Source: CALDSL01 sp039810245
Lineage (GTDB): Bacteria; Chloroflexota; Anaerolineae; Anaerolineales; Anaerolineaceae
Reading direction: 5' to 3'
Length of the DNA stretch: 64,000 nt
Assembly: GCA_039810245.1 (NCBI GenBank)
Contig: JBDHWQ010000012.1
Coordinates: forward strand, 39,320-103,319
The notes beneath the pieces are model-generated. The model did no database searches. It had not been told where the DNA came from and saw nothing but the letters and a program-made list of their open reading frames with translations. A program made the position numbers and the translations under genes. Below, piece after piece: positions 1 to 9,448 of the stretch. Position 1 is the stretch's first letter. Each line of letters opens with the position of its first letter.

Positions 1-1019
<1,019 letters not shown>

Positions 1020-1025
1020 AGTATG

Positions 1026-1066
1026 GGAATCCTTAGGGATGCCGTTCCGGCATACCTAAGGATTCC
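1026..1066. repeat. Long perfect-stem palindrome between convergent genes
   Basis: A 12-bp arm GGAATCCTTAGG (1026-1037) is perfectly complementary to CCTAAGGATTCC (1055-1066). Inside it ATGCCG (1039-1044) pairs with CGGCAT (1048-1053) around a 3-base loop, so almost the whole 41-base element folds into one hairpin. It sits between the stop of the Mo-subunit gene and the stop of the convergent GH4 gene, where a bidirectional terminator is expected. No T-run follows on either strand, so a dispersed palindromic repeat or a processing hairpin is equally possible. Confidence 0.6.
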
Positions 1067-1074
1067 AAAACCCA

Positions 1075-2400
1075 TTACACGACAAACCGCTGGAACTGCG
1101 GCAGGTACTCCTGATTGCACTGGAACATCTCGTTCACCAGCGCGCGGATTTCTGCCAGCGACAGCACCGCGGCGGTCAGCGGGTCGTGCGCCACGGCGCG
1201 GAACACGGCGGTCGGATCGCCGGCCAGCGAGGCATTGATCACCATTTCCTCGATCCCGGCGTTGAGCTGCGTGAGCAGGGCGCACTCGGGCGGCAGCGCG
1301 CCCACCGGCTGCGGGTAGAACCCGGCCGCATCCACCATCACCGGCACTTCCACGCACGCGCCCTGCGGCAGGTTGCTGATCCAACCCTGGTTGGGAACGT
1401 TGCCGTTGAACCGGTACGCATCCCCGCCGGCCAGCGCATTGATGATATACGCCGCGTATTCCGACCCGCGCGCCAGCACGATGGGTGTATCCGCGGCGAA
1501 CCAGTCGCGCGCCTTCACCTTCCAGGTGGCCTCGTTTTTCTGGTATTCCTTCAATATATATGCGTGTTGGCCGGGGTTCCAACCGCTGCCCGGAGCGCAG
1601 TACGTTTCGACCAAATCCGGGCGCTTGCGGAACCACCAGTTGTATTCCGAATTGTGCCCGCTGGACTCGGTGACGTAATAGCCCAGGTGCAGGTACATCT
1701 CGTTGCGCACAATCTCCTGACGGTAGACCTCGGGCCGCTCGGTCACCGCGCGGTAGATCAGCGGGTAGGCGTCTTCGCCCTTCCAGCGATAATCCAGGTA
1801 CCAGGCCTGGTGGTTAATCCCGGCGCAGGTATAGCTAATCTCGTCTTCCGGCGCGCCGATCCAGCCGGCCAGCATCGCCGCCGTGCCCTGCACCGAGTGG
1901 CACAGCCCGGTGACGGTGATGCCGGTTGCGCGCTGTAGCGCGCCGCACAGCATGGCCATCGGGTTGGTGTAGTTCAGCAGCACCGCGCCGGGGCAGTAAC
2001 GCTCCATATCGCGCGCGATCTCCAGCATCGGGTTGACCGTGCGCAGGAAGCGGAAGACACCGGCGATAGAGCGCGTGTCGCCCACGTTCATATCCACGCC
2101 ATAGCGCATCGGGATTTCGATGTCGTGCCGCCACACGTCCGTACTGCCGGCCAGGATGGTGGTCAACACCACGTCCGCGCCGCGCAGCGCCTCGGCGCGG
2201 TCCAGCGTGGCGGTCACTCGCGCCGGGTAGCCGCCCAGGCGGATGATCTTCTGCGCGGCCTGGAACGAAAATTCCAACCGCTCCGAATCAATATCCATCA
2301 GCGCAATCTCCGCGCCTTCCAGCAGGGGGAAGGTCAGCAGGTCGCGCACCAGTTCACGCGTAAAACCCAGGCTTCCGGCGCCAATAAAGGTAATCTTCAT
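1075..2400 (-). CDS. Glycoside hydrolase family 4 (alpha-galactosidase/alpha-glucosidase-like)
   Basis: This 441-residue protein has the hallmarks of GH4, the NAD+- and metal-dependent glycosidases that work by redox-assisted elimination. The N-terminal Rossmann motif is FIGAGSLGFTREL (5-17). NYTNP (143-147) binds substrate. Cys167 in GLCHSVQG and His197 in GINHQAW are the usual metal ligands. The CHSVQG/INHQAW forms resemble the MelA alpha-galactosidase branch, so an alpha-galactoside or alpha-glucoside substrate is likely, and it is cytoplasmic. I place the start at ATG 2398-2400 because MKITFIGAGS is the canonical N-terminus and GAGGAAG precedes it; an in-frame extension upstream to 2508 looks non-coding. 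It is monocistronic here and convergent with the Mo-subunit gene. Confidence 0.88.
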   Translation of the reverse strand: MKITFIGAGSLGFTRELVRDLLTFPLLEGAEIALMDIDSERLEFSFQAAQKIIRLGGYPARVTATLDRAEALRGADVVLTTILAGSTDVWRHDIEIPMRYGVDMNVGDTRSIAGVFRFLRTVNPMLEIARDMERYCPGAVLLNYTNPMAMLCGALQRATGITVTGLCHSVQGTAAMLAGWIGAPEDEISYTCAGINHQAWYLDYRWKGEDAYPLIYRAVTERPEVYRQEIVRNEMYLHLGYYVTESSGHNSEYNWWFRKRPDLVETYCAPGSGWNPGQHAYILKEYQKNEATWKVKARDWFAADTPIVLARGSEYAAYIINALAGGDAYRFNGNVPNQGWISNLPQGACVEVPVMVDAAGFYPQPVGALPPECALLTQLNAGIEEMVINASLAGDPTAVFRAVAHDPLTAAVLSLAEIRALVNEMFQCNQEYLPQFQRFVV

Positions 2401-2672
2401 GCTTCCTCGACGAATAACTGCTATGCGGTAAAAAAAAAGAACCGGCAAGCGCCAGTGCTGCCCTGCTGCCGGAAAGACCGGGATCATGCCCAACGGGAGA
2501 TACCCCAATTATAGTATGAAAGCCGCACGCCACTATACGTTTTAACAAAACTGGAAAGCCCGTGTCCGCCCCTCCGCTGCGGAACCACATAGAGCCCGGT
2601 AAAGTGTGTTAAAATACCCCCAGGCGGCGGCAGCCACGCTTCGCGCCGACCCCACCCGCCCCAAGAGCAGCA
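2401..2672. promoter_or_regulatory. Divergent intergenic region (GH4 / polysaccharide operon)
   Basis: This 272-base gap separates the minus-strand GH4 gene from the plus-strand polysaccharide operon, so it should carry both promoters. It is AT-richer than its flanks and includes a run of nine A at 2431-2439. On the minus strand TATAAT reads at 2513-2508, about 108 bases before the GH4 start, without a convincing -35. On the plus strand TAAAAT (2610-2615) lies about 57 bases before the wzm start, again without a clear -35. These are candidates only. Confidence 0.3.
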
Positions 2673-3530
2673 ATGGCACAAAGCATCGAAAACGAAGATT
2701 GGACCCTGGTAATTAAGCCGCGGCGCAACCTGCTGGATTTGCGCCTGCGCGAGCTGTGGCAGTACCGCGACCTGGTGCTGTTGTTCGTGCGCCGTGATTT
2801 CGTCTCGGTCTACAAGCAAACCATCCTCGGCCCGTTCTGGTACATCATCCAGCCGCTGCTGACCACGATCACATTCACCGTGATCTTTGGCCGCGTGGCA
2901 AAGCTGCCCACCGACGGACTGCCGCAGTTCCTGTTTTACCTGTCTGGCACGGTGATCTGGCGTTACTTCGATGAATGCCTGACGAAGACCAGCAACACGT
3001 TTGTGAATAACACCAACCTGTTTGGCAAGGTCTATTTTCCGCGCATGGCGGTGCCGGTCTCCATCCTGCTGTCCAACCTGATCACGTTCTTCGTGCAGTT
3101 CGTGCTGTTTCTGATCTTCCTGGCCTTCTTTATGCTCAGCGGCAGCCCGGTAGCTCCGAACCTGTGGGCGCTGCTCACCCCGGTGCTAATCATCATGATG
3201 GCCGGGCTGGGTCTGGGGTTTGGCATTATCATTTCTTCGCTCACCACTAAGTACCGCGATCTGCGCTTTCTGGTGCAGTTCGGCGTGCAGCTGCTCATGT
3301 ACGCCACCCCGGTAATTTACCCCGCCTCGGCCATCCCGGCCCAATTCCAGACGTTGATCAAGCTCAACCCCATGACGCCCATCGTCGAGACCTTCCGCTT
3401 CGCCTTCCTCGGCGCCGGCTCCGTCCACCCGCTGGACCTGGCTTACAGCTTCGGCTTTATGATCGTCATCGTCTTAATTGGCGCAGTGCTCTTCAACCGC
3501 GTCGAAGCCACGTTTATGGATACTGTCTAA
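2673..3530 (+). CDS. wzm: Polysaccharide ABC exporter, permease (Wzm-like)
   Basis: This 285-residue ABC-2 type membrane protein of the Wzm/TagG family moves a polyprenol-linked polysaccharide across the inner membrane with the ATPase encoded next. An amphipathic N-terminus (about 20-45) is followed by roughly six hydrophobic segments near 51-73, 84-97, 127-155, 165-190, 198-220 and 255-274. The family-typical LNPMTPIVETFR is at 231-242. The ATG at 2673 is the first start before the conserved region. It is the first gene of a co-directional run of glycan genes, and its partner lies 66 bases downstream across a hairpin. The family match is strong; the exported glycan is unknown. Confidence 0.93.
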   Translation: MAQSIENEDWTLVIKPRRNLLDLRLRELWQYRDLVLLFVRRDFVSVYKQTILGPFWYIIQPLLTTITFTVIFGRVAKLPTDGLPQFLFYLSGTVIWRYFDECLTKTSNTFVNNTNLFGKVYFPRMAVPVSILLSNLITFFVQFVLFLIFLAFFMLSGSPVAPNLWALLTPVLIIMMAGLGLGFGIIISSLTTKYRDLRFLVQFGVQLLMYATPVIYPASAIPAQFQTLIKLNPMTPIVETFRFAFLGAGSVHPLDLAYSFGFMIVIVLIGAVLFNRVEATFMDTV

Positions 3531-3537
3531 GGGAAAC

Positions 3538-3582
3538 TGTGTGAGGGATCTGACGGGTTTCGCCCGGCAGACCCCTCACACA
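3538..3582 (+). repeat. Intercistronic stem-loop between wzm and wzt
   Basis: TGTGTGAGGG (3538-3547) pairs perfectly with CCCTCACACA (3573-3582). Inside it TCTG (3549-3552) pairs with CAGA (3568-3571), and CGGG (3554-3557) with CCCG (3563-3566), around a TTTCG loop. It fills most of the gap between two genes whose products form one complex. No T-tract follows, so it is not a standard intrinsic terminator. An RNA-stability or processing element, or a dispersed palindrome, fits better. Confidence 0.6.
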
Positions 3583-3596
3583 ATCCCCATATTCTT

Positions 3597-4862
3597 ATGG
3601 CTACTGTCATCTCTGTCGAAAACGTTTCCAAAGCTTACCGCCTGGGTCTGATTGACGCGCGCACGCTCTCCAACGAGATCCGCGTGGCTCTGGCGCGCAT
3701 GCGCGGCAAACCCAACCCACTCTTGAAAGTCGACCAGGAACACCTCGCCAACCGCGAGGGTGAAATCATTTGGGCGCTGCGCGATGTCAGTTTTAAGGTG
3801 GAGCAGGGCGAAGTGTTAGGCATCATCGGGCGCAACGGCTCGGGCAAGAGCACGCTGCTCAAGATCCTTTCCCGCATCACCGCGCCAACCAGCGGCACGC
3901 TGCGCGCCAAAGGGCGCATTGCCAGCCTGCTGGAAGTGGGCACCGGCTTTCACCCCGATCTAACCGGGCGCGAAAATGTCTACCTCAACGGCGCCATCCT
4001 GGGCATGAATCGCGATGAAGTCAGCCGCAAGTTTGAGGAAATCGTGGATTTTTCTGGCGTCGAAACATTCATTGATACGCCGGTCAAACGCTACTCCAGT
4101 GGGATGTACGTGCGCCTTGCGTTTTCCGTCGCAGCCCACCTGGAACCGGAAATCCTGATCCTGGATGAGGTGCTGGCAGTAGGCGACGCCGACTTTCAGA
4201 AGAAATGCTTGAAGAAGATGGCCGAAGTGGCAGGCGAAGGCCGCACCGTGCTGTTCGTCAGCCATAACATGACGGCAGTAGTACAGTTGTGTCGTAACGC
4301 CGTACTATTAGATAACGGAACACTTATTGAAATGGGGCAGGTAGATAAAGTTATCCAACGGTATATATCAAACAATACCGAGACCCAGATAAGTATCAAT
4401 ACGTCATTATCTGGCAACGACCAATTTTCAATAACTGATGCATACCTTTTAAATACTGCCGGAGACCGTATCCAATCCCCCATTTCTGGTAGTGAAATTC
4501 GCCTCGTGTTGGAGTATGAAAGCCGAGACACATTGCTCAACAGCACCGCAATGGTCACAATTTATAACTTCCATAATACGCCAATAGCTCATCTCAACTC
4601 AAAGGCCTCATTTGGTAGTGCCACAATTTCAGCCGGAAAAGGGAAATTGATTTGTAGAATTCCGAAAGTCCCTTTGCCATACACAAGTTATCATGTTGGT
4701 GCTGCCATAACGAGCGGCGATCGCCAGGTGTACCACTCGTCTAATATACTGAACTTTTCTGTTGCAGCAAGCAAGTTTTACCCCAATTCTTACATGCCGC
4801 CCGCATCCTATTCCCTCGTACTGGTTGAGAATGAGTGGATATTTCAAGGGAAAAATGAGTGA
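3597..4862 (+). CDS. wzt: Polysaccharide ABC exporter, ATPase with C-terminal glycan-recognition domain (Wzt-like)
   Basis: This 421-residue protein is the ATP-binding partner of Wzm. Walker A GRNGSGKS is at 78-85, the signature YSSGM and Walker B LILDEVLAVGDADF follow, and the H-loop is in VSHN (about 221-224). After about residue 260 comes a beta-rich domain of the Wzt-C type, which in characterised systems reads the capped end of the O-polysaccharide. Odd feature: base composition drops sharply just after the H-loop codons (about 4270), so the C-terminal part has AT-rich codon use unlike the N-terminal part and matches the next gene. The last 8 bases overlap the next gene's start (ATGAGTGA). 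An upstream gene for its glycan cap fits the neighbouring pyruvyl transferase. Confidence 0.93.
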   Translation: MATVISVENVSKAYRLGLIDARTLSNEIRVALARMRGKPNPLLKVDQEHLANREGEIIWALRDVSFKVEQGEVLGIIGRNGSGKSTLLKILSRITAPTSGTLRAKGRIASLLEVGTGFHPDLTGRENVYLNGAILGMNRDEVSRKFEEIVDFSGVETFIDTPVKRYSSGMYVRLAFSVAAHLEPEILILDEVLAVGDADFQKKCLKKMAEVAGEGRTVLFVSHNMTAVVQLCRNAVLLDNGTLIEMGQVDKVIQRYISNNTETQISINTSLSGNDQFSITDAYLLNTAGDRIQSPISGSEIRLVLEYESRDTLLNSTAMVTIYNFHNTPIAHLNSKASFGSATISAGKGKLICRIPKVPLPYTSYHVGAAITSGDRQVYHSSNILNFSVAASKFYPNSYMPPASYSLVLVENEWIFQGKNE

Positions 4863-5988
4863 AAAAACGGATTGCATCCTATTCGGGGGCTACGCTGGTG
4901 GCAATGCAGGCGATGAGTTAACCCTCGCCCTTGCCCTAAAAGACACACAAAAACAGTTTCAGCATGTTTCGGTATTGAGCAGAAATCCAGAGTATACGCA
5001 ATGGCTCTTCCCAGGAACAAAAGTGATCCGTGTCCCTGCGCTGCATTTTGATGGGCAGCGGTCATTTTTGGAAAGGTTATTGCCAGCGGCATCTGCCAGA
5101 AAGTCCATACGGAAAAAGGCAATCTTCCATTGGTTCGAGCAATGCTTACAGGCCGGAGGACCATGGATCGACGCCATCTGTAAATCCGGGCAGATGTACC
5201 TTGTCGGAGGAGGGTATTTAACAGATCACTTTCCGTTATATGAGTTTCTTTTGCCTGTTTGGATCGCCCGTAAATGCGGTATACCGGTTACGACTGCCCC
5301 TCTGGGCATTGGACCAATTCGAGATCTTGCATTATTGGAAATTGCTATATCGCTACTTCGAGAAACCCATCTTCAAGTTCGAGATAATTTTTCCTTAGCA
5401 TTTTGCAACCATCATGATTTGCGTGCAATTTTGAAAGAAGACGATGGTTTCCGCCTATTGGAAGTTATACCCGAGGCACAAATCTCGACAAACCAGGTAC
5501 CAAACAGGAAAGTTGGGATCTGCATGTTTTACCAGCAGGGAAGTGAGATAACAAAATTTGCGGCCAATGAATGGTATGAAGCCCTTCTTAAACAATTGCG
5601 AGATAGAATCGGTGAAGAACATATAGAAGGATTTTGCTTTCATACTGCGTATACAATGGATTTTTATCAAACAATCACTTGCTTCCAGAATGCTGGAATA
5701 CAGGCATCACGGGTTTTACCCCCATTTATCGATTATCGACTGGCGTTCCGGAATCTCCAAAATTATTCGGCAATTCTGACAACACGGTTCCATGCAGCAG
5801 TAGCATCATCCGTCTTCAATATTCCATGCTTCGCGGTATCTTCTGGTACCTATTACCAGAGCAAAATGGAATTAGCTTTAGAAGGCAGAAGTTCGGTAAC
5901 TCCAGTAGAACTTACGAAACAAGATCCACAAAAACTCGCTGATTATCTGGCAGACCTGTATTTGCATCAGGGCAAGATAGGAGATTAG
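4855..5988 (+). CDS. Polysaccharide pyruvyl transferase family protein
   Basis: This 377-residue protein has the pyruvyl transferase family pattern: FGGYAGGNAGDE at the N-terminus, LVGGGYLTD in the middle, and TTRFHAAVASS plus the NIPCFAVSSGTYY stretch near the C-terminus. Relatives (CsaB/WcaK type) transfer pyruvate from phosphoenolpyruvate onto sugars of surface glycans as a ketal, giving a negative charge. I choose ATG 4855 because CAAGGGAAA lies just before it and the conserved family start follows directly; the frame continues upstream only inside wzt. It overlaps wzt by 8 bases. The gene is AT-rich throughout (hand count 24 G/C of 60 at 5401-5460, against 46 of 60 at 6241-6300 in the next gene), a sign of transfer together with the wzt tail. 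Confidence 0.85.
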   Translation: MSEKTDCILFGGYAGGNAGDELTLALALKDTQKQFQHVSVLSRNPEYTQWLFPGTKVIRVPALHFDGQRSFLERLLPAASARKSIRKKAIFHWFEQCLQAGGPWIDAICKSGQMYLVGGGYLTDHFPLYEFLLPVWIARKCGIPVTTAPLGIGPIRDLALLEIAISLLRETHLQVRDNFSLAFCNHHDLRAILKEDDGFRLLEVIPEAQISTNQVPNRKVGICMFYQQGSEITKFAANEWYEALLKQLRDRIGEEHIEGFCFHTAYTMDFYQTITCFQNAGIQASRVLPPFIDYRLAFRNLQNYSAILTTRFHAAVASSVFNIPCFAVSSGTYYQSKMELALEGRSSVTPVELTKQDPQKLADYLADLYLHQGKIGD

Positions 5989-5997
5989 GATATAGAG

Positions 5998-8418
5998 ATG
6001 GGAGTGTTTTCCTCATCCCAGAAAAGCAAAGATGGCGTCAGTATTGTGATCTGCTGTTACAACAGCGCCGGCCGGTTAGCGCCGGCCCTGGCGCATTTGC
6101 GCGCCCAGGTGTTTACCGCGCCGCTGCCCTGGGAAGTGATTATCGTTGACAATGCTTCCACCGATGCTACCGCTCAAACCGCGCTCGATCTCTGGCCGCC
6201 GGATGCTGGCGCGCCACTGCGCGTGGTGCGCGAAGCGCAGCCGGGGCTGAGCCACGCGCGCCAGCGCGGGCTGCGCGAAGCGCAGTACGCCTTCGTCAGC
6301 TTCATCGATGACGATAACTGGGTAAGCCCGGATTGGGTGGAACGGGTGTACCAGATTTTCTGTGCGCACCCGGAAGTGGCCGCCTGCGGTGGCAGGATCT
6401 CCGCCGCCTTCGAGGCGCAGCCGCCGGAGTGGTTCGACCGCTTTGCTGGCCGCTTCGCGGTGGGCGAACAGTATGCGCAGGCGGGCTACGTGCCGGATGG
6501 CCGCGCGCTATGGGGCGCGGGTTTGAGCATCCGCAAGAGCGCCTGGGAGCGCCTGACCGCGCAGGGCTTTTCCCCCCTTCTGTCTGACCGCACCGGCGGC
6601 CACCTGAGCGCGGGCGGAGATTCCGAGCTGTGCCTGGCCCTGGCGCTGAACGGCTGGAAGCTGTGGTATGAACCGGGCTTGCATCTGCAGCATTTTATGC
6701 CACGCGGGCGGCTCACCTGGGAGAATCTCAGCCGCATGTCGCGCGGCTTTGGCGCGGCGCAGGTGACCCTGCGCATGTACGTGGTGGCGCTGATTGGATA
6801 CTGGCTTCAATTTCCTGAGCGCCAGGATCGCCTGCGAGACCAGCGGAAGAAAGCCTTCCAGGCGATGACCCGCTCGCCACGGGCGCTTCTTTCGGCGCTC
6901 ACCTACAAAGGCGCGCCGCACCAGGCGGCGCTGGAGCTTCAGGAGAGCATCGGCGCCTGGCAGACGCTGCTGCGCCTGGGCCCTGCGTATGAGCGCAGGA
7001 AACGCGCCATTCGCGGCGCGGCCTGGAACACGCGTGGAGATAGCGACGGCCGGGTCAGGCGCTTGCGCATCCTGCAAGTGAGCATCAGCGACACGGGCGG
7101 CGGAGCGGAGCGGTCGGCGCTGTACCTGTTTCGCCGCTACCGCGAGCTCGGCCACAAGAGCTGGCTGGCGGTCGGTCGCAGAAATGGCCACGATCCCGAT
7201 ACCTTTGCGATAAAAGCCAAACACCCGCCGGCTTACCTGGTGCGCCGTGGTATCCTGTTTTTTGAGCACCGGTTGATCCCCTACAGCCAGCGCTCGCCCA
7301 AGGTGAGAATCTGGCGGCGGCTGCTCCGTTCGTTGGCGGACGGTTCCACCAACCTGCGCGGCGCGATCGACGAGCTGTTGGGCATTGAAAACTTTGAATT
7401 CCCAAATACGCGCCGCCTGCTAAATCTCACCCCGCAGCGCCCGGATATCGTGCACCTGCATAACCTGCACGGCGATTACTTTGACCTGCGCTTCCTGCCA
7501 GAGCTGAGCCGCCAGGTGCCCGTGATCTTGAACCTGCGCGATATGTGGACGCTCACCGGCCACTGCGCCTACCCGCTGGACTGCCAGCGTTGGAAAGAAG
7601 GCTGCGGCAGCTGCCCTTACCTCGATGTGTATCCGGCGGTCACCCGTGACGCCACCCACTATAACCGCCGCCGCAAGCAGCACATCTTCCACAACAGCCG
7701 CCTGTACGTCACCGCGCCCACGCGCTGGTTAATGGAGCAGGCGCAGGCATCGGGCATGTTTCAGGCGCTGGAATACCGCGTGATCCCCAATGCGATTGAC
7801 CTGCACACCTTCCGGCCTGGTGACCGGCTGGCGGCGCGTCGCCAGCTCGGCCTGCCACCGGGCGTGAAAATTATCCTGTTGATCGCGCATTCAGTATTCA
7901 AAGACCTGGAAACCATGCGCCAGGCGCTGGCGCTGCTGCCGGCGTACGACGCGCCAACCCTGTTCCTGTGCGCCGGTCGCGCCGGTGAAACACAGCCCTT
8001 GGGCCACGGTGAAATCCGTTACCTGGGCCGCGTGGAAGACGCCGGGCAGATGGCGGCGCTCTACCAGGCCGCCGACGTGTATATTCACGCCGCGCACAAC
8101 GAAGTGTTTGGCAAGACCATCATCGAATCGATGGCCTGCGGTACGCCCGTCGTAGCCACCGCCGTGGATGGCATTCCGGAATTAATTGAGGAAGGGGTCA
8201 ACGGCTACCTGACGCCCGCCCGCGATGCTGCCGCCATGGCCTCGCGCGTGCAGTTCCTGCTGGAGAACCCGCTCGCTGGCGAAGCGATCGGCCAACACGC
8301 CGCGCAGGAAGCACGCGAGCGGTATAATCTGGAACATCAGGCTGACGAATTCTTAAGCTGGTATGCGGAAATCCTGCGCGGTGAGCAGGCGCAGACCGGC
8401 GAGACTCCCAACCCATAA
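5998..8418 (+). CDS. Bifunctional glycosyltransferase: GT2 fused to GT4 (WcaC-like)
   Basis: This 806-residue protein carries two glycosyltransferases. Residues about 13-310 form a GT-A family 2 domain: SIVICCYNSAGRL, VIIVDNASTDAT and the metal-binding FIDDDN, then a PEWFDRFAGRF region shared with the downstream GT2 genes. Residues about 350-795 form a GT-B family 4 domain: ILQVSISDTGGGAERSA at its start, LRDMWTLTGHCAYPLDC with GCGSCP (typical of the WcaC branch), and EVFGKTIIESMACGTP with VDGIPELI at the nucleotide-sugar site. A linker of about 40 residues joins them. Together they probably add two successive sugars on the cytoplasmic face. It begins 9 bases after the pyruvyl transferase, and high GC returns abruptly here. 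Confidence 0.88.
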   Translation: MGVFSSSQKSKDGVSIVICCYNSAGRLAPALAHLRAQVFTAPLPWEVIIVDNASTDATAQTALDLWPPDAGAPLRVVREAQPGLSHARQRGLREAQYAFVSFIDDDNWVSPDWVERVYQIFCAHPEVAACGGRISAAFEAQPPEWFDRFAGRFAVGEQYAQAGYVPDGRALWGAGLSIRKSAWERLTAQGFSPLLSDRTGGHLSAGGDSELCLALALNGWKLWYEPGLHLQHFMPRGRLTWENLSRMSRGFGAAQVTLRMYVVALIGYWLQFPERQDRLRDQRKKAFQAMTRSPRALLSALTYKGAPHQAALELQESIGAWQTLLRLGPAYERRKRAIRGAAWNTRGDSDGRVRRLRILQVSISDTGGGAERSALYLFRRYRELGHKSWLAVGRRNGHDPDTFAIKAKHPPAYLVRRGILFFEHRLIPYSQRSPKVRIWRRLLRSLADGSTNLRGAIDELLGIENFEFPNTRRLLNLTPQRPDIVHLHNLHGDYFDLRFLPELSRQVPVILNLRDMWTLTGHCAYPLDCQRWKEGCGSCPYLDVYPAVTRDATHYNRRRKQHIFHNSRLYVTAPTRWLMEQAQASGMFQALEYRVIPNAIDLHTFRPGDRLAARRQLGLPPGVKIILLIAHSVFKDLETMRQALALLPAYDAPTLFLCAGRAGETQPLGHGEIRYLGRVEDAGQMAALYQAADVYIHAAHNEVFGKTIIESMACGTPVVATAVDGIPELIEEGVNGYLTPARDAAAMASRVQFLLENPLAGEAIGQHAAQEARERYNLEHQADEFLSWYAEILRGEQAQTGETPNP

Positions 8419-8434
8419 GCCGGGGAAACGACGA

Positions 8435-9445
8435 ATGCAGGACTCGTGCGGACAAACCATTCCAGATGCACTCCATGCGCGGGCCGGCTGGCCCTGGCAG
8501 CCGGTGGAACTGCCGGCGCTGCCATCTGGCGCGCGCTGGCCCAAAATCAGCATCGTGACCCCGTCGTTCAACCAGGTAAGTTATATTGAAGAAACCATCC
8601 GTTCGGTGCTGCTGCAAGGCTACCCGAACCTGGAATATATCATCATCGATGGCGGCAGCACCGACGGCAGCGTGGATATCATTCGCCATTATGAACACTG
8701 CCTGGCGTACTGGGTCAGCGAGCCGGACCACGGTCAGGCGCACGCGATTAACAAGGGTTTTGCGCGCAGCACCGGCGATCTCATGGCCTGGATCAACAGC
8801 GACGACTATTACGCCCCGGGCGCGCTGTTCCACATGGCGCGGCTGTTCATGGAGCAGGACACGGGCTGGGCGGCGGGCAACTGCCATGTGATGAGCCTCG
8901 ACGGTACACTGCTTCCAGGCTGGGGCGAGCCGCCGCACGACATCGAACGCTGGTTTATGAACTCGCTGTATGCCCAGCCGGGCATCTTCTGGCGGCGCAG
9001 CCTGTGGCAGCAAACGCGGGGCATCGACGAAAGCCTGCACTATTCCTTCGATTACGAGCTGTGGCTGCAGTTTGCTGGCCGCCAGCCCTTTCCGGCCTGG
9101 ACGGACGCGTACGTGGCCACCTTCCGCCTGCAGCCGACCAGCAAGACCACCACCAACAAAAGCGCTTTCCAGCGCGAAAATCAGCAGATTTACCGCCGCT
9201 ACCGCCATTACCTCATCCCGGTCAAGAGCCGGGTGAAAATCTGGGCCATCCGGCGCAACCGCCTGGCACGCCGCCTGATCAACACCCAAAATATGCCTGT
9301 TCCGCGATTGAACCCCCTGCTGCGCGCGTTCGCCCAGGCTCCATGGCTGGCGCGGGACCCAAAATACCGCCGGCAGGTGCGGCGCGCCCTGGGAAATATC
9401 AGGCGCTCGCTGCTGCAAAAGCACAAAGACAAGGCGGACGGATAA
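8435..9445 (+). CDS. Glycosyltransferase family 2
   Basis: This 336-residue GT-A enzyme has ISIVTPSFNQVSYIEETIRS, IIIDGGSTDGS and the DXD-like INSDDYY, followed by a conserved SFDYELWLQF acceptor-side motif. The sugar donor and acceptor are unknown; it belongs to the polysaccharide assembly set. I take ATG 8435, preceded by GGGGAAA, rather than the in-frame ATG at 8363, which would overlap the previous gene by 56 bases with an arginine-rich non-conserved leader. The C-terminal ~60 residues are basic, suggesting membrane-surface association. Confidence 0.87.
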   Translation: MQDSCGQTIPDALHARAGWPWQPVELPALPSGARWPKISIVTPSFNQVSYIEETIRSVLLQGYPNLEYIIIDGGSTDGSVDIIRHYEHCLAYWVSEPDHGQAHAINKGFARSTGDLMAWINSDDYYAPGALFHMARLFMEQDTGWAAGNCHVMSLDGTLLPGWGEPPHDIERWFMNSLYAQPGIFWRRSLWQQTRGIDESLHYSFDYELWLQFAGRQPFPAWTDAYVATFRLQPTSKTTTNKSAFQRENQQIYRRYRHYLIPVKSRVKIWAIRRNRLARRLINTQNMPVPRLNPLLRAFAQAPWLARDPKYRRQVRRALGNIRRSLLQKHKDKADG

Positions 9446-9448
9446 TCC

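Noticed and set aside
2401..2508. Longer N-terminus for the GH4 enzyme
   Set aside because: The extension has no family similarity, and the Rossmann motif begins right after the ATG at 2398-2400, which has a good ribosome site.
1026..3582. Calling the two large hairpins intrinsic terminators
   Set aside because: Neither is followed by a T-run on the relevant strand. They are kept as palindromes of unknown role.
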